Source: Ignavibacteriales bacterium (GTDB lineage Bacteria > Bacteroidota > Ignavibacteria > Ignavibacteriales > Ignavibacteriaceae). Taken from it: a stretch of DNA of 64,000 bases. A program made the position numbers and the translations under genes. Where the stretch lies: assembly GCA_016707115.1 (NCBI GenBank), contig JADJIH010000001.1, positions 434,001-498,000 of the forward strand. Reading direction: 5' to 3'. A model generated the notes under the pieces. The model saw only the letters and a program-made list of their open reading frames with translations, was not told where the DNA came from and searched no databases. This document shows positions 25,951 to 36,302 of this stretch, one piece after another; within the stretch, counting starts at the first letter, position 1, and each line of letters begins with the position of its first letter.

Positions 25951-26088
25951 TTTTATCAATCTGCTCGTCCTTTAACTCTTTTCTCTTTTTCTAGAATTCC
26001 ACTGTACTACGTCATTTAATTGCAGTTATACCCTTACGCTTTAATCCATCTTTCCTTATTTTTACAGTGAAAAACAAATATTGGAATT

Positions 26089-27789
26089 ATGGAAAACAAT
26101 ACATCAAACTCAAACGATTCGTTAAAAGAAAAATCTAAAAATTTTATCTATGAAATAATTGATGAGGATTTAAAGACCAACAAATGGAATGGAAATGTTC
26201 ACACAAGATTTCCTCCTGAACCAAACGGATATCTTCATATCGGTCACGCAAAATCTATTTGTCTTAATTATGGAATTGCTCGTGATTATAAAGGAAAATT
26301 CAATCTTCGTTTCGATGATACAAATCCGACCAAAGAAGATCAGGAATATGTTGATTCTATAATTGAAGATGTAAAATGGCTTGGTGGTGATTTTGAAGAT
26401 AGAATATTTTATGCGTCGGATTATTTTGATCAAATGTATGATTGGGCGGTTGTCCTTATTAAAAAAGGGAAAGCATATGTAGATGATTCTGATCCGGAAA
26501 CTATGCGTGGATTACGTGGTACTGTAACTGAAGCTGGAACGGAAAGTCCAAACCGTACTAGATCAGTTGATGAAAATCTTGATTTGTTTAATCGAATGAA
26601 AAATGGTGAATTTAAGAATGGCGAAAAAGTTCTTCGTGCAAAGATTGATATGTCTTCACCAAATATGCTGCTGCGTGATCCTGTTATGTATAGAATAATT
26701 CATTCTGAACATCACCGAACAGGAAATAAATGGTATATATATCCTACATATGATTGGGCCCACGGACTTGAAGATTCTATTGAAGGCATAACTCATTCTA
26801 TTTGTACACTCGAGTTTGAAGTGCATAGACCTTTGTATGATTGGTTTTTAAATGAATTGGAAGTTTATCATCCACAGCAGATTGAGTTTGCAAGATTGAA
26901 TCTTACTTATACAGTAATGAGCAAACGTAAACTGCTTGAACTTGTTGAACAGAAATTTGTTGATGACTGGGATGATCCACGTATGCCAACTATTTCTGCT
27001 TATCGTAGAAGAGGTTATACACCAGAATCAATTCAGAATTTTGCAGAGATAGTTGGAGTTGCCAGACGTGATGCAATGACTGATCTTGCCTTACTTGAAT
27101 TTGCTATTAGAGAAGACTTAAACAAAAAAGCACAAAGAGTTATGGCAGTGCTTGATCCTTTGAAAGTTGTAATCACAAATTATAATGGTGAAGAAGAACT
27201 TGAAGCTGTAAATAATCCGGAAGATGCCGAAATGGGACATCGTAAAGTTCCATTCTCTAAAGAGCTTTATATCGAGAAAAGTGATTTTATGGAAAATCCG
27301 CCAAAAGGTTTCCATCGCTTAATTCCAGGCGGAGAAGTAAGATTGCGTTATGCATACATTATTAAATGCGATGAAGTAATTAAAAATGAAAATGGTGATG
27401 TGATTCAACTTAATTGCAGTTACGATTCTGATACAAAAAGCGGAACTGGAACAAGTACAAAAAAAGTTAAAGGAACTATTCATTGGGTTTCTGCAAAAAA
27501 TGCAATTGATTGTGAAGTTAGATTATACGATAGACTATTAACTGTCGAAGATCCTGCAAGTGAGAAAGATAAAGACTACAAAGATTTGATCAATCCAAAA
27601 TCACTTGAGATAATTTCAAATGCTAAACTTGAACCATTTGTAAAGTCATCAAAACCCGGTGATCGTTTTCAGTTTGAAAGACAAGGATATTTTTGTGTAG
27701 ACATAAAACATTCAACACAAGAAAAACTTGTATTTAATCGCACCGTGACTTTAAAAGATACGTGGGCTAAAACCGGTGGGAAAAAATAA
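26089..27789 (+). CDS. glnS: glutaminyl-tRNA synthetase
   Basis: Class I aminoacyl-tRNA synthetase that charges tRNA-Gln, 566 residues, full length. HIGH motif in [14 protein letters not shown] near residue 45; [11 protein letters not shown] near 67; the KMSKS counterpart VMSKRKL near 280. A C-terminal two-barrel anticodon-binding domain is present ([26 protein letters not shown]). A separate GlnRS beside GltX means Gln-tRNA can be made directly rather than only by transamidation. It ends at a strong terminator shared with the convergent gltX. Confidence 0.97.
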   Translation: MENNTSNSNDSLKEKSKNFIYEIIDEDLKTNKWNGNVHTRFPPEPNGYLHIGHAKSICLNYGIARDYKGKFNLRFDDTNPTKEDQEYVDSIIEDVKWLGGDFEDRIFYASDYFDQMYDWAVVLIKKGKAYVDDSDPETMRGLRGTVTEAGTESPNRTRSVDENLDLFNRMKNGEFKNGEKVLRAKIDMSSPNMLLRDPVMYRIIHSEHHRTGNKWYIYPTYDWAHGLEDSIEGITHSICTLEFEVHRPLYDWFLNELEVYHPQQIEFARLNLTYTVMSKRKLLELVEQKFVDDWDDPRMPTISAYRRRGYTPESIQNFAEIVGVARRDAMTDLALLEFAIREDLNKKAQRVMAVLDPLKVVITNYNGEEELEAVNNPEDAEMGHRKVPFSKELYIEKSDFMENPPKGFHRLIPGGEVRLRYAYIIKCDEVIKNENGDVIQLNCSYDSDTKSGTGTSTKKVKGTIHWVSAKNAIDCEVRLYDRLLTVEDPASEKDKDYKDLINPKSLEIISNAKLEPFVKSSKPGDRFQFERQGYFCVDIKHSTQEKLVFNRTVTLKDTWAKTGGKK

Positions 27790-27806
27790 TTAGTAGATAT
27801 TTATAT

Positions 27807-27844
27807 TAAGCTGTCACACTTTATTAGTGAAGTGTGACAGCTTA
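27807..27844. terminator. bidirectional terminator between glnS and gltX
   Basis: TAAGCTGTCACACTT (27807-27821), an 8-base loop, and AAGTGTGACAGCTTA (27830-27844) form a perfect 15-bp stem. A/T-rich flanks lie on both sides, between two convergent genes. Confidence 0.85.
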
Positions 27845-27850
27845 CTTAAA

Positions 27851-29308
27851 TTAATTGATATGTTTAATTGCAGCTTCAATCCTTTTAACAACTTCATCTT
27901 TGCCAAGAATAAAAAGCAAATCAAACATCCCTGGTCCGGTACTTTGCCCGGAAACTGTTAATCTCAAAGGATGGATCAGTTTTCCTTTTCCAACATTAAG
28001 TTCTTCTGAAACTTTTGAAAGTGCTGTTTCAAAATCCTCTTTTGTCGGATTATTTAATGAGGCAAATTCTTCTTTAAGTTTATTTAAATGTTCTGGCGTT
28101 TCAGGGTTCCAGTTTTTTTCAACAGATTTTTGTTCATACTCAGAAGGAACCTCATAAAAGTATGTGCAAGTATCAATAAACTCTTTTACGAATGAAACTC
28201 GTTCTTTCATTGTGTCAATAATCTGTGATAAATAATCATCTGAAAAATTTTGACTTTTGAATTTTGACTTTTGAATTTCTATCCTCAAATCAGCTAACAA
28301 TTCTGATGAACTTTTCTTTCTTAAGTGTTCCGCGTTTAGCCAGTTTAATTTTTGAAGATCAAAAACGGCTCCAGCTTTATTAACTCTTTCCAATGAAAAA
28401 CTTTTAATTAGTTCGTCTATGTAGTAAAATTCTCTATCATCGCCGGCATTCCATCCAAGTAGAGCAACAAAATTTACAAGTGCATCTTTCAAAAATCCTT
28501 TATCGCGGTAATCCTCAACTGCAACATCACCTTGCCGTTTAGAAAGTTTTGAACGATCAGGATTTAGAAGAAGAGGAAGATGAGCAAATATTGGTCGCTC
28601 CCAGTCAAAAGCATCATAAAGTAATACATGTTTAGGGGTTGATGAAAGCCATTCTTCACCGCGAATAACGTGAGTTATTTTCATAAGATGGTCATCAACC
28701 ACATTTGCAAGATGATAGGTTGGATAACCATCACTTTTAATTAAAACCTGATCATCAACATTGTTACTTTCAAACTCAACGTGTTCACGTATAATATCAT
28801 CAAACTTTATTGTATGATTTTCCTCGACATTTAATCTTACAACTTTTGGGGTTCCTGATGCTAATTTATTTTCAACTTCCTTTTTTGTAAGATGAAGACA
28901 AAGCTTATCATACTTTGCTTGCGGTAATTTTTGTTTTTCTTGTTCTTCTTTTAATGCTTTTAATCTTTCAGGAGTACAAAAACAATAATATGCTTTTCCC
29001 TTTTCAATCAGTTCATCAGCATACTTTTTATAAATATCTAATCTTTGAGATTGCATATAAGGACCAAAATCTCCTCCAGTTTCAGGTCCTTCATCAAAAT
29101 ATAAACCTGCCCATTTTAATGCTTTTATTAAATTTTCAACAGCACCTTCCACAAAACGATTTCGATCTGTGTCTTCAATTCTTAAAACAAATGTTCCGTT
29201 ATTTCTTTTAGCAAAAAGATAATTGTATAAAGCAGTACGCAAACCTCCAACATGAAGATAACCAGTGGGACTTGGTGCAAAACGGACTCTGGGTGTTTCA
29301 TTAATCAT
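27851..29308 (-). CDS. gltX: glutamyl-tRNA synthetase
   Basis: Charges tRNA-Glu; 485 residues, normal length. FAPSPTGYLHVGGLRTALYN carries the HIGH-equivalent at the N-terminus, and LSKRQGDVAVEDYRDKGF near residue 250 carries the KMSKS-equivalent. The all-helical anticodon-binding domain follows (NAEHLRKKSSSELL, GPGMFDLLFILG near the end). It is convergent with glnS. A short stretch (KSKFKSQNF near residue 350) is low-complexity but in frame. Confidence 0.97.
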   Translation of the reverse strand: MINETPRVRFAPSPTGYLHVGGLRTALYNYLFAKRNNGTFVLRIEDTDRNRFVEGAVENLIKALKWAGLYFDEGPETGGDFGPYMQSQRLDIYKKYADELIEKGKAYYCFCTPERLKALKEEQEKQKLPQAKYDKLCLHLTKKEVENKLASGTPKVVRLNVEENHTIKFDDIIREHVEFESNNVDDQVLIKSDGYPTYHLANVVDDHLMKITHVIRGEEWLSSTPKHVLLYDAFDWERPIFAHLPLLLNPDRSKLSKRQGDVAVEDYRDKGFLKDALVNFVALLGWNAGDDREFYYIDELIKSFSLERVNKAGAVFDLQKLNWLNAEHLRKKSSSELLADLRIEIQKSKFKSQNFSDDYLSQIIDTMKERVSFVKEFIDTCTYFYEVPSEYEQKSVEKNWNPETPEHLNKLKEEFASLNNPTKEDFETALSKVSEELNVGKGKLIHPLRLTVSGQSTGPGMFDLLFILGKDEVVKRIEAAIKHIN

Positions 29309-29392
29309 TTTTGGAAATCCTAAATTTGAATAAGTAAAAATACAAAATCGTATTTGTATTCCAGAACAGGGAAGTGCGGGGAAAAGCAGCCA

Positions 29393-31753
29393 CTACTTCT
29401 TAATAATTTTATTCTCAGTGTAGTATTTAACTTTTTCGATAAACTCCTGACTGTCGATCGGTTTTGGAATATAATCGGTTGCACCGGCTTCCAAACATTT
29501 TTCCCGATCACCTTTCATAGCGAAAGCTGTAAGTGCAATAATAGGAGTTTCTTTGTAATCATCAAGTTCCCGAATTTTTTGTGTAGCCTCAAATCCATTC
29601 ATTACGGGCATTTGCATATCCATCAGGATAAGATCATAATGCTGCTCTTGAACTTGTTCGTACGCTTGCAATCCGTTTTCAACAACTACAATTGATTCAA
29701 AATTATTTTTCTTGAGAAGTCTTGTAACAATAATCTGTGAATGTTTATAATCTTCAACCAATAAAATCTTGACGGAATCTTTAACGTCCTTAACTTCTTC
29801 AGGTTTTGCAGGCTCATCATATCTATTAATCATTGCATTTACAGTCTCTGCAAGATCTTCAATGTTTGTGCTGCTTTTGTGAAGTAAGTCTGAGAACAAA
29901 CCATCAATTTTTTTCAGATCATCTTGGTAAGATTCTTTACCGGTATAAATAATTATAGGTAGTTTTGAAAAGCTTTTATTTGATTTGATCATCTTTATCA
30001 AATCAAAACCATTAACCACTGGCATATCAAGATCAATTATTGCTAAATCAAGATTCATGTTTTCAATCATTCCAATTACTTTTGATGATTGATGTTCCGC
30101 AATAGCATTAAATCCTGCCTGCACAACGGCTTCTTTAATAAGATTTAGAGTGGGGATGTCATCATCAACGATAAGAATATTGGAATCTTTTTTAAGTTTA
30201 TAACTTGTTAAAACTTCAACCAGATATTTGTAGTTAATAGGTTTTACAAAGTACTCAACAGCGCCCATCATAAAAGCTTTTTGCTGTTCAGCTTCTACAG
30301 AACACACTATAACAGGCATATGTTTTGTAAGGGGACTTTCTCTAAACTGTTTTAGAAGTTCAAATCCATTTGCATCGGGAAGAATTATATCCATAATAAC
30401 AGAAAGAAATTGCTGAGTTTCAACAATCTTCATTGCCTGCTGAGCACTATTAACAATCGTGGGTTCATATCCCCATTTTGATAGATAATTACTTAATAAT
30501 TTTGAGGTTGCGTAATCATCTTCAACAACAAGAACTTTATTCTTTGTTCCAACAGGTTTTGGCAGTACTGCTAATTGCCCTTCAATTGATGTAAGAATTT
30601 CTCCAACAACAGAAAAAGTATAAGTTATTCCTTTCCCAATGCCAGTAGAAATACTTATATCACCATGTAAAAATTCAATATACTTTTTTGTAAGCGAGAG
30701 ACCAAGTCCCGTCAAATTACCAAACTTAGAATTTTGCAGTTCAATTAATGCGAAAGGTTGAAAGAATTCAGTACTCTTTTTAGCATTCAAACCCGGGCTT
30801 GTATCAGAAATTCTGAATACGAGTTTTTTGCTGCTTGGAGCTGAAATCGAAAGTGAAATTTTTCCTCTTTCAGTTAACCTAACAGAATTTGTTAATATAT
30901 TAAGAAGTATATATCTAAGTTTTTGAGTATCGATTTTTATATTATCAGGTATTCCTGAGTCAATATCTAAAACAAATTCAATTCTGGATTTTTCAATTTT
31001 GGAACTAAATAATGAGACTACCTCATTTAAGTAATCTTTAAAATTGACTGATGTTAAGTTTAATTTTGTTATTCCGCTTTCAAGTTTGCTAAGATCAATT
31101 AAATCATTAATTACAGAAAGCAAATCAAAAGCATTATCCTTTAATGTACCAACATATTCTGTTTGAGAAGGGGATAGATTTTCTTCATTTAATAAGGATG
31201 CAAAACCCATAATACTGTTTGTAGGTGTTCTTAATTCCTGGGCGATATTCGCAATAATACTGCTTAAGGAATTGTTTAAAATTCCTTTGCTTCCAATCCA
31301 TAATTTTAAAAGATTTTTTGAGCATTCACTTATTAATTCAACATTATCAGTTTCACTCTTTGTAAATGGAGTTTTCTTAGCAACTTTAAGCAGAGCAGAT
31401 TGTTCATCAGCCAGATTTAGTAATACGCACCCTTCATTGATGATATGATCCGTGATATTAAATGAACAATTTGATTGAACAATAAATTGACAAACCTGGT
31501 TATTTTCTACGATGTTTTTACAACTAGGACAAGTGATTTGAATTTCGGAGGATAATGATTTTTTAGATGTTGCTGATTTTCCAATTACTTCGAGATTTTT
31601 ATTGTTTGTTACTTTAAACAGTGCCGCTGCTTCTAACTCGAATTCTTTAACTAGAAAATCGCATAATTTGCTTGGAAAATCTGCTGATGAGCGGATTGCT
31701 GTCTGAATCAACTCATTGTATTTTCCTAGAAAATCTATTTTTGAACTTTGCAT
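29393..31753 (-). CDS. hybrid histidine-kinase-like protein with three receiver domains; H-box His replaced by Gln
   Basis: A 786-residue cytosolic signalling protein with no membrane segment. A GAF-like N-terminus (1-150) contains clustered Cys (TCPSCKN). A HisKA-like segment reads NIAQELRTPTNSIMGF: the phosphoacceptor His expected before ELRTP is Gln172 (codon CAG). The ATPase part keeps NILTNSVRLTERG, ISDTSPGL and GLGLSLTKKYIEFLHGD. Three receivers follow at about 405-520, 530-645 and 665-780, each with a phospho-Asp (IMDIILP, IIDLDMP, LMDMQMP) and a conserved Lys. AAAGGG precedes the ATG. Probably a non-autophosphorylating scaffold or phosphorelay node; the partner is unknown. Confidence 0.85.
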   Translation of the reverse strand: MQSSKIDFLGKYNELIQTAIRSSADFPSKLCDFLVKEFELEAAALFKVTNNKNLEVIGKSATSKKSLSSEIQITCPSCKNIVENNQVCQFIVQSNCSFNITDHIINEGCVLLNLADEQSALLKVAKKTPFTKSETDNVELISECSKNLLKLWIGSKGILNNSLSSIIANIAQELRTPTNSIMGFASLLNEENLSPSQTEYVGTLKDNAFDLLSVINDLIDLSKLESGITKLNLTSVNFKDYLNEVVSLFSSKIEKSRIEFVLDIDSGIPDNIKIDTQKLRYILLNILTNSVRLTERGKISLSISAPSSKKLVFRISDTSPGLNAKKSTEFFQPFALIELQNSKFGNLTGLGLSLTKKYIEFLHGDISISTGIGKGITYTFSVVGEILTSIEGQLAVLPKPVGTKNKVLVVEDDYATSKLLSNYLSKWGYEPTIVNSAQQAMKIVETQQFLSVIMDIILPDANGFELLKQFRESPLTKHMPVIVCSVEAEQQKAFMMGAVEYFVKPINYKYLVEVLTSYKLKKDSNILIVDDDIPTLNLIKEAVVQAGFNAIAEHQSSKVIGMIENMNLDLAIIDLDMPVVNGFDLIKMIKSNKSFSKLPIIIYTGKESYQDDLKKIDGLFSDLLHKSSTNIEDLAETVNAMINRYDEPAKPEEVKDVKDSVKILLVEDYKHSQIIVTRLLKKNNFESIVVVENGLQAYEQVQEQHYDLILMDMQMPVMNGFEATQKIRELDDYKETPIIALTAFAMKGDREKCLEAGATDYIPKPIDSQEFIEKVKYYTENKIIKK

Positions 31754-32035
31754 ATTCCCTTTATCAATTCTGTAAATTTAACTTCTAAGCTGTAATTAAA
31801 CTAAATAGAAAATTATTCAATCCAAAATTACGAAGAAATTAAATATTAATCTAAAATATTGTTGTACTTCCCGGATAGAATTATAGTTAATAATTGCTTT
31901 AAAACTTTAGTTTTGTATGTTGTCAGGTGGTTTTCCATGAGCGAAAAGTTTTTGTAAGAATATTTCAAATAATCAATTTAGCCTTGATTAAACATTTACC
32001 TTAATTTAGTTTTCAAAAAATAATTCTACTTCTTT

Positions 32036-35000
32036 TTGAAATCGATAAAATATCTTTATATCATATCATTAATTTCTTGTCTATGGCTTAGCAAAGCCAC
32101 TGCACAGAATGATTATAATTCGGTTCTTGTATCAGATACAATTGCCATTAACTTTCAGAATCATTACCCAATCTCGGCTGTTAATGTTATTCCTGGTTCA
32201 GAAATGATTTATCTTAAATCTAAAAAACTGAATTCTTACGATTATTCATTCACATATGCACAATCATTCTTTACATTATCCGATTCGCTTCCATATTCGA
32301 TCTTCGACACGCTTATTGTTACATATCGATCTTTAAAATTATCTCTTCAAAAAGAGTATAAAAGAAGAAGTTTAGTTGTAAAGTACGATGAAAAATTTGG
32401 TGATACCGTAAGTGTTCTTACTTCAACCGGCGGATTTTCACCAGAAGCAATATTTGGTTCTGATATGCAGAAAAGCGGAACGATTGTTCGCGGATTTACT
32501 GTTGGAACTACAAAGGATTTTTCACTTAACAGTGGATTGCGTCTGCAATTATCGGGAAGGATTTCCGAAGACATTGAAATAGTTGCTGCGTTAACTGATG
32601 AAAACACACCAATCCAGCCTGAAGGAAATACTGAAAGTCTTGAAGAACTTGATAAGGTTTTTATTCAGGTAAAACATCCTAATGTAGTTGGTACTTTTGG
32701 TGATTATCAGGTGAAACAACGATATGGAGAGTTTGGTGTTATCGATCGAAAACTTCAGGGATTGATGGGCGAATTTTCCTTTGAAGATGTTAATGGATAT
32801 GTATCCGTTGCTAATTCACGAGGAAAATTTAATACGAACAGTTTTAATGGTTCAGATGGAGTTCAGGGTCCTTATCGTTTAAGCGGATTGAATAATGAAC
32901 GTGATATCATAATTATTGCAGGAACTGAAAAAGTATTTTTAGACGGAATTGAAATTAAACGTGGTGAGAATAATGATTACACAATTGAGTATTCAAACGC
33001 TACAATTACTTTTACACCGAATCGTTTAATTACTTCTGCCAGCAGAATAAATGTTGATTTTGAATATAGCGACAGGCAATTTGCCCGAAGTTTTTTTGGT
33101 ACTGGAACATCAACAAAATTTTTTAATAATAAACTCCAAGTAAAAGCTCAGTATATGCGAGAAGGTGATGATCAGGATTCGCCGATTGACATCTCTTTAA
33201 GCGAGGATGACAAAAATATTTTATCGTTGGCCGGTGATAGTAGAAATAAAGCGGTAAAAACAGGTGTAAAACTTGCCGAGCCTGATTCACTAGGAATCGT
33301 AAGAGGAATTTACACTAAAGTTGATACCACCTTTAACAGCATTGATTTTTCTTATTATGTGTATAATCCGGGTGATTCACTTTCGCTTTACAATGTAAGC
33401 TTTAGTTATGTTGGTGAAGGTAAAGGAGATTACACAAGACAAAGTCTTGGCTATTACAGTTTTGTTGGAATTGGTAACGGCAGTTATCTGCCGGTACTAT
33501 TTCTCCCGCTTCCACAACTTAAGCAAATGGGTAATATTGTTGTTGATGTTAATCCATTTGAAAATGTTACACTTAGTTTAGAATATGCCGGAAGTCTGTG
33601 GGATAAAAACCGCCTATCAGCTTTGGATGATGGTGATAATTACGGCTATGCAAGAAATATTTCTTTAAAAGTTGCTCCTACTCAAATTATGTTAGGTGAT
33701 CTTGATTTTGGAAAAGCAGGATTAACCTATCGCGATAGATTTATACAAGGTAAGTTTACGTCGCTTGATAGATATGATGAAGTTGAGTTTAACAGAAATT
33801 ATAATACTTCAACCCAAACTGAAAATCAGGATGAATCACTCAGAGAAATTGGAGTGTTACTTCAGCCGATTCAAGAATTAACATTAAATTCCACTGCAGG
33901 TTTCTTAAGAAAGGGTGATGTCTTTTCATCGGACAGATTTAATAATATTTTAAGATTTTCTGATTCTAAAATTTATAATGTTGAGTACAATCTTGATTAT
34001 GTTAAAACCACTAACTTAACTTTAAAAAGTAACTGGTTAAGACACAAAGGAAATGCTTTTTATACAATCTGGCAATTAAAACCAGGTTTCGAATTTCTTG
34101 CAGAAGATAAGCAGGATAAACCATCTCAAAAAGATTCTATTATTTCAGGCAGTTTAAAATATTTTGAATACTCACCTTATCTTGAGCTAATGGAGCTCTC
34201 AGGATTTCGAATGTTTACTAAGTTTTCTCTACGTGATGATTACCTGCCTTCAAATGGAATAATGGTAAACGAATCTAAATCAAATACATATTCACTGGAA
34301 ATGAATTATAATGGTATTCGAGAAGTGAATACAAATCTTGTTCTAACTTTTCGAGATAAGCGATATCAGGAAGAATTTAAAACAAAAGGATTTCTGGATA
34401 ATGAAACTGTTCTTATAAGGTCAAGAACAAAATTTATTTTCTGGGATCGCTTGATGAACGGTGATTTTTATTATGAAGTATCAACCCAAAAATCTGCAAA
34501 GCTGCAAAAAGTTTTTGTGCGTGTTGAGCAGGGGACCGGAAATTACATTTATCTTGGTGATCTTAACAATAATGGGATAGCTGAAGAAAACGAATTTGAA
34601 CCCACTTTGTTTGATGGCGATTATGTTCAGGTTACTTTGCCGACTGATGAACTTTTTCCTGTAATCGATTTGAAAACAAGTACAAGATGGAAAATTAATT
34701 TTTCAGAATTAGTTGATGTTAAAACTTTATTAGGCAAAATTGTCAGTCCAATCTCATCGGAAACTTACTGGAGGATTGAGGAAAACAGCCGTGATAGTAT
34801 TTACACAAATATTTATTTGCTGAAACTTTCCACTTTTCAGAATGAAAACACAACTATTCGCGGTTCAAATTATATACAGCAGGATTTATTTCTGTTTGAA
34901 AATGATCAGGAGCTCTCTTTTAGATTTAGGTTTACACAGCGCACCGCACTTAATGAATATAATTCCGGGTATGAAGAATTTTACAACCGTGAACGAAGTT

Positions 35001-35506
35001 TAAGAATTAAATTTAAAATGGTTAAAGAAATTTCAAATCAAACTGATTTAATTAACCAGATTGATAATGTAAACGCTCCGGAAAACTCAAACAGAATAAG
35101 ACAAATAAATTCAAATAATATTACGTCGGAATTTTCTTACAGACCCGATAAAAATATTGAAGTTGGCTTTCGTATAAAGGCTGGGAGAAGTGAGGACACT
35201 CATCCAACAACACCAACGATTATAGATTTGAACTCGCAGCTTTTAAGATTTAATTTTTCATTTTTAGGAACAGGCAGATTAAGAATAGAAATAGAACGTG
35301 ATGAATTAGTAACCAACACAACTGAAAATTCTATCCCTTATGAATTAACAAACGGAAATCAGATTGGTAAAAATTATTACTGGCGCTTAAATTTTGATTA
35401 CAAACTTTTATCATTTTTACAGACTACAATCAGTTATGATGGAAGAGTTCAAGGAGCAAATCGTGTTGTGCACACCGCGCGTGCAGAAGCAAGAGCGTTT
35501 TTTTAA
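32036..35506 (+). CDS. large outer-membrane protein, conserved, unknown
   Basis: A 1156-residue exported protein; the start is TTG 32036. A signal peptide (YIISLISCLWLSKATAQ) is followed by a conserved segment (KSGTIVRGFTVGTTKDF, LQLSGRISEDIEIVAALTD, IPIQPEG-type NTPIQPEGNTESL). A long series of beta strands with aromatic girdles then ends in FF (VVHTARAEARAFF), typical of an outer-membrane barrel. Wording of the front part recalls SprA-like gliding/T9SS barrels but the protein is far shorter. Role unknown; export or surface assembly is inferred. Confidence 0.65.
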   Translation: MKSIKYLYIISLISCLWLSKATAQNDYNSVLVSDTIAINFQNHYPISAVNVIPGSEMIYLKSKKLNSYDYSFTYAQSFFTLSDSLPYSIFDTLIVTYRSLKLSLQKEYKRRSLVVKYDEKFGDTVSVLTSTGGFSPEAIFGSDMQKSGTIVRGFTVGTTKDFSLNSGLRLQLSGRISEDIEIVAALTDENTPIQPEGNTESLEELDKVFIQVKHPNVVGTFGDYQVKQRYGEFGVIDRKLQGLMGEFSFEDVNGYVSVANSRGKFNTNSFNGSDGVQGPYRLSGLNNERDIIIIAGTEKVFLDGIEIKRGENNDYTIEYSNATITFTPNRLITSASRINVDFEYSDRQFARSFFGTGTSTKFFNNKLQVKAQYMREGDDQDSPIDISLSEDDKNILSLAGDSRNKAVKTGVKLAEPDSLGIVRGIYTKVDTTFNSIDFSYYVYNPGDSLSLYNVSFSYVGEGKGDYTRQSLGYYSFVGIGNGSYLPVLFLPLPQLKQMGNIVVDVNPFENVTLSLEYAGSLWDKNRLSALDDGDNYGYARNISLKVAPTQIMLGDLDFGKAGLTYRDRFIQGKFTSLDRYDEVEFNRNYNTSTQTENQDESLREIGVLLQPIQELTLNSTAGFLRKGDVFSSDRFNNILRFSDSKIYNVEYNLDYVKTTNLTLKSNWLRHKGNAFYTIWQLKPGFEFLAEDKQDKPSQKDSIISGSLKYFEYSPYLELMELSGFRMFTKFSLRDDYLPSNGIMVNESKSNTYSLEMNYNGIREVNTNLVLTFRDKRYQEEFKTKGFLDNETVLIRSRTKFIFWDRLMNGDFYYEVSTQKSAKLQKVFVRVEQGTGNYIYLGDLNNNGIAEENEFEPTLFDGDYVQVTLPTDELFPVIDLKTSTRWKINFSELVDVKTLLGKIVSPISSETYWRIEENSRDSIYTNIYLLKLSTFQNENTTIRGSNYIQQDLFLFENDQELSFRFRFTQRTALNEYNSGYEEFYNRERSLRIKFKMVKEISNQTDLINQIDNVNAPENSNRIRQINSNNITSEFSYRPDKNIEVGFRIKAGRSEDTHPTTPTIIDLNSQLLRFNFSFLGTGRLRIEIERDELVTNTTENSIPYELTNGNQIGKNYYWRLNFDYKLLSFLQTTISYDGRVQGANRVVHTARAEARAFF

Positions 35507-35718
35507 TGTAGAATTTAGAATGTACAATTAAGAATCCGTCACACTTAGTGGAATCGAAGTTTGACAATAATTCTGTAAACAGAATATCGAATTATGATCA
35601 AGGAATATTGAATGAAGAAGATTGTATTGTGATCTGAGGTTTATAACTGGTGTTTTTCAGGAATCCAAAGATTTAATATAAAATTGGAAATACAATCTTA
35701 ATAGACTTGGACTACATT

Positions 35719-36180
35719 ATGAACATAATCTCAAACTTAATTGAAGCACACATTTTTCGTGAGCAAAATGGCCAACTTGAATTTCTACTTCTCAAGCGTT
35801 CACCGGAGCAATACTATCCAAATCTTTGGCAAATGGTTTCCGGAAAGATTAAAGAAAATGAAACTGCTTTCAACGCAGCTTTGCGTGAAATAAAAGAAGA
35901 AACCAGTTTGATTCCCGAAAAATTCTGGGTTGCACCAACTGTAAATTCATTCTACGCTCCGGATAAAGATTACATCTGTTTACTGCCTGTATTTGCCGCA
36001 AAAGTAAAATATGATTGTGAAGTGAAAATAAGTAAAGAGCATACCGAGTATAAATGGTTAAGTGCGGAAGAAGCAAAGAATTTATTGGCGTGGGATGGAC
36101 AAAGAAAATCTGTTGATGTAATTGTTGACTATGTTCTCAACAGAAATTCTTTTTTAAATTTTATAGAAATTAACTTATGA
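35719..36180 (+). CDS. Nudix hydrolase
   Basis: Hydrolyses a nucleoside diphosphate linked to another group; 153 residues from ATG 35719 (a TTG start 12 bases earlier is also open). The Nudix box is GKIKENETAFNAALREIKEE followed by TSL, with all acidic metal ligands and the Gly of the motif end replaced by Ser. The early segment FLLLKRSPEQYYPNLWQMV resembles dihydroneopterin-triphosphate or dATP pyrophosphatases (NudB-like), but substrate cannot be fixed. Confidence 0.87.
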   Translation: MNIISNLIEAHIFREQNGQLEFLLLKRSPEQYYPNLWQMVSGKIKENETAFNAALREIKEETSLIPEKFWVAPTVNSFYAPDKDYICLLPVFAAKVKYDCEVKISKEHTEYKWLSAEEAKNLLAWDGQRKSVDVIVDYVLNRNSFLNFIEINL

Positions 36181-36182
36181 AT

Positions 36183-36215
36183 GTCATTGCGAGGAACGAA
36201 GTAACGAAGCAATCT
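36183..36215 (+). repeat. REP-like element GTCATTGCGAG...GAAGCAATCT, copy 1
   Basis: Starts GTCATTGCGAGGAACGAAG and ends CGAAGCAATCT. ATTGC and GCAAT at the ends are complementary, forming a weak hairpin. A second copy with a different middle is at 37754. Confidence 0.6.
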
Positions 36216-36302
36216 GTTTTTTAACTATTTTTATTAGCACATCGAATTCCGATGAATACTTTCTTCTTACGTCTTACGTTTTTCCTCTTTCGTCCTTTGT
36301 TG

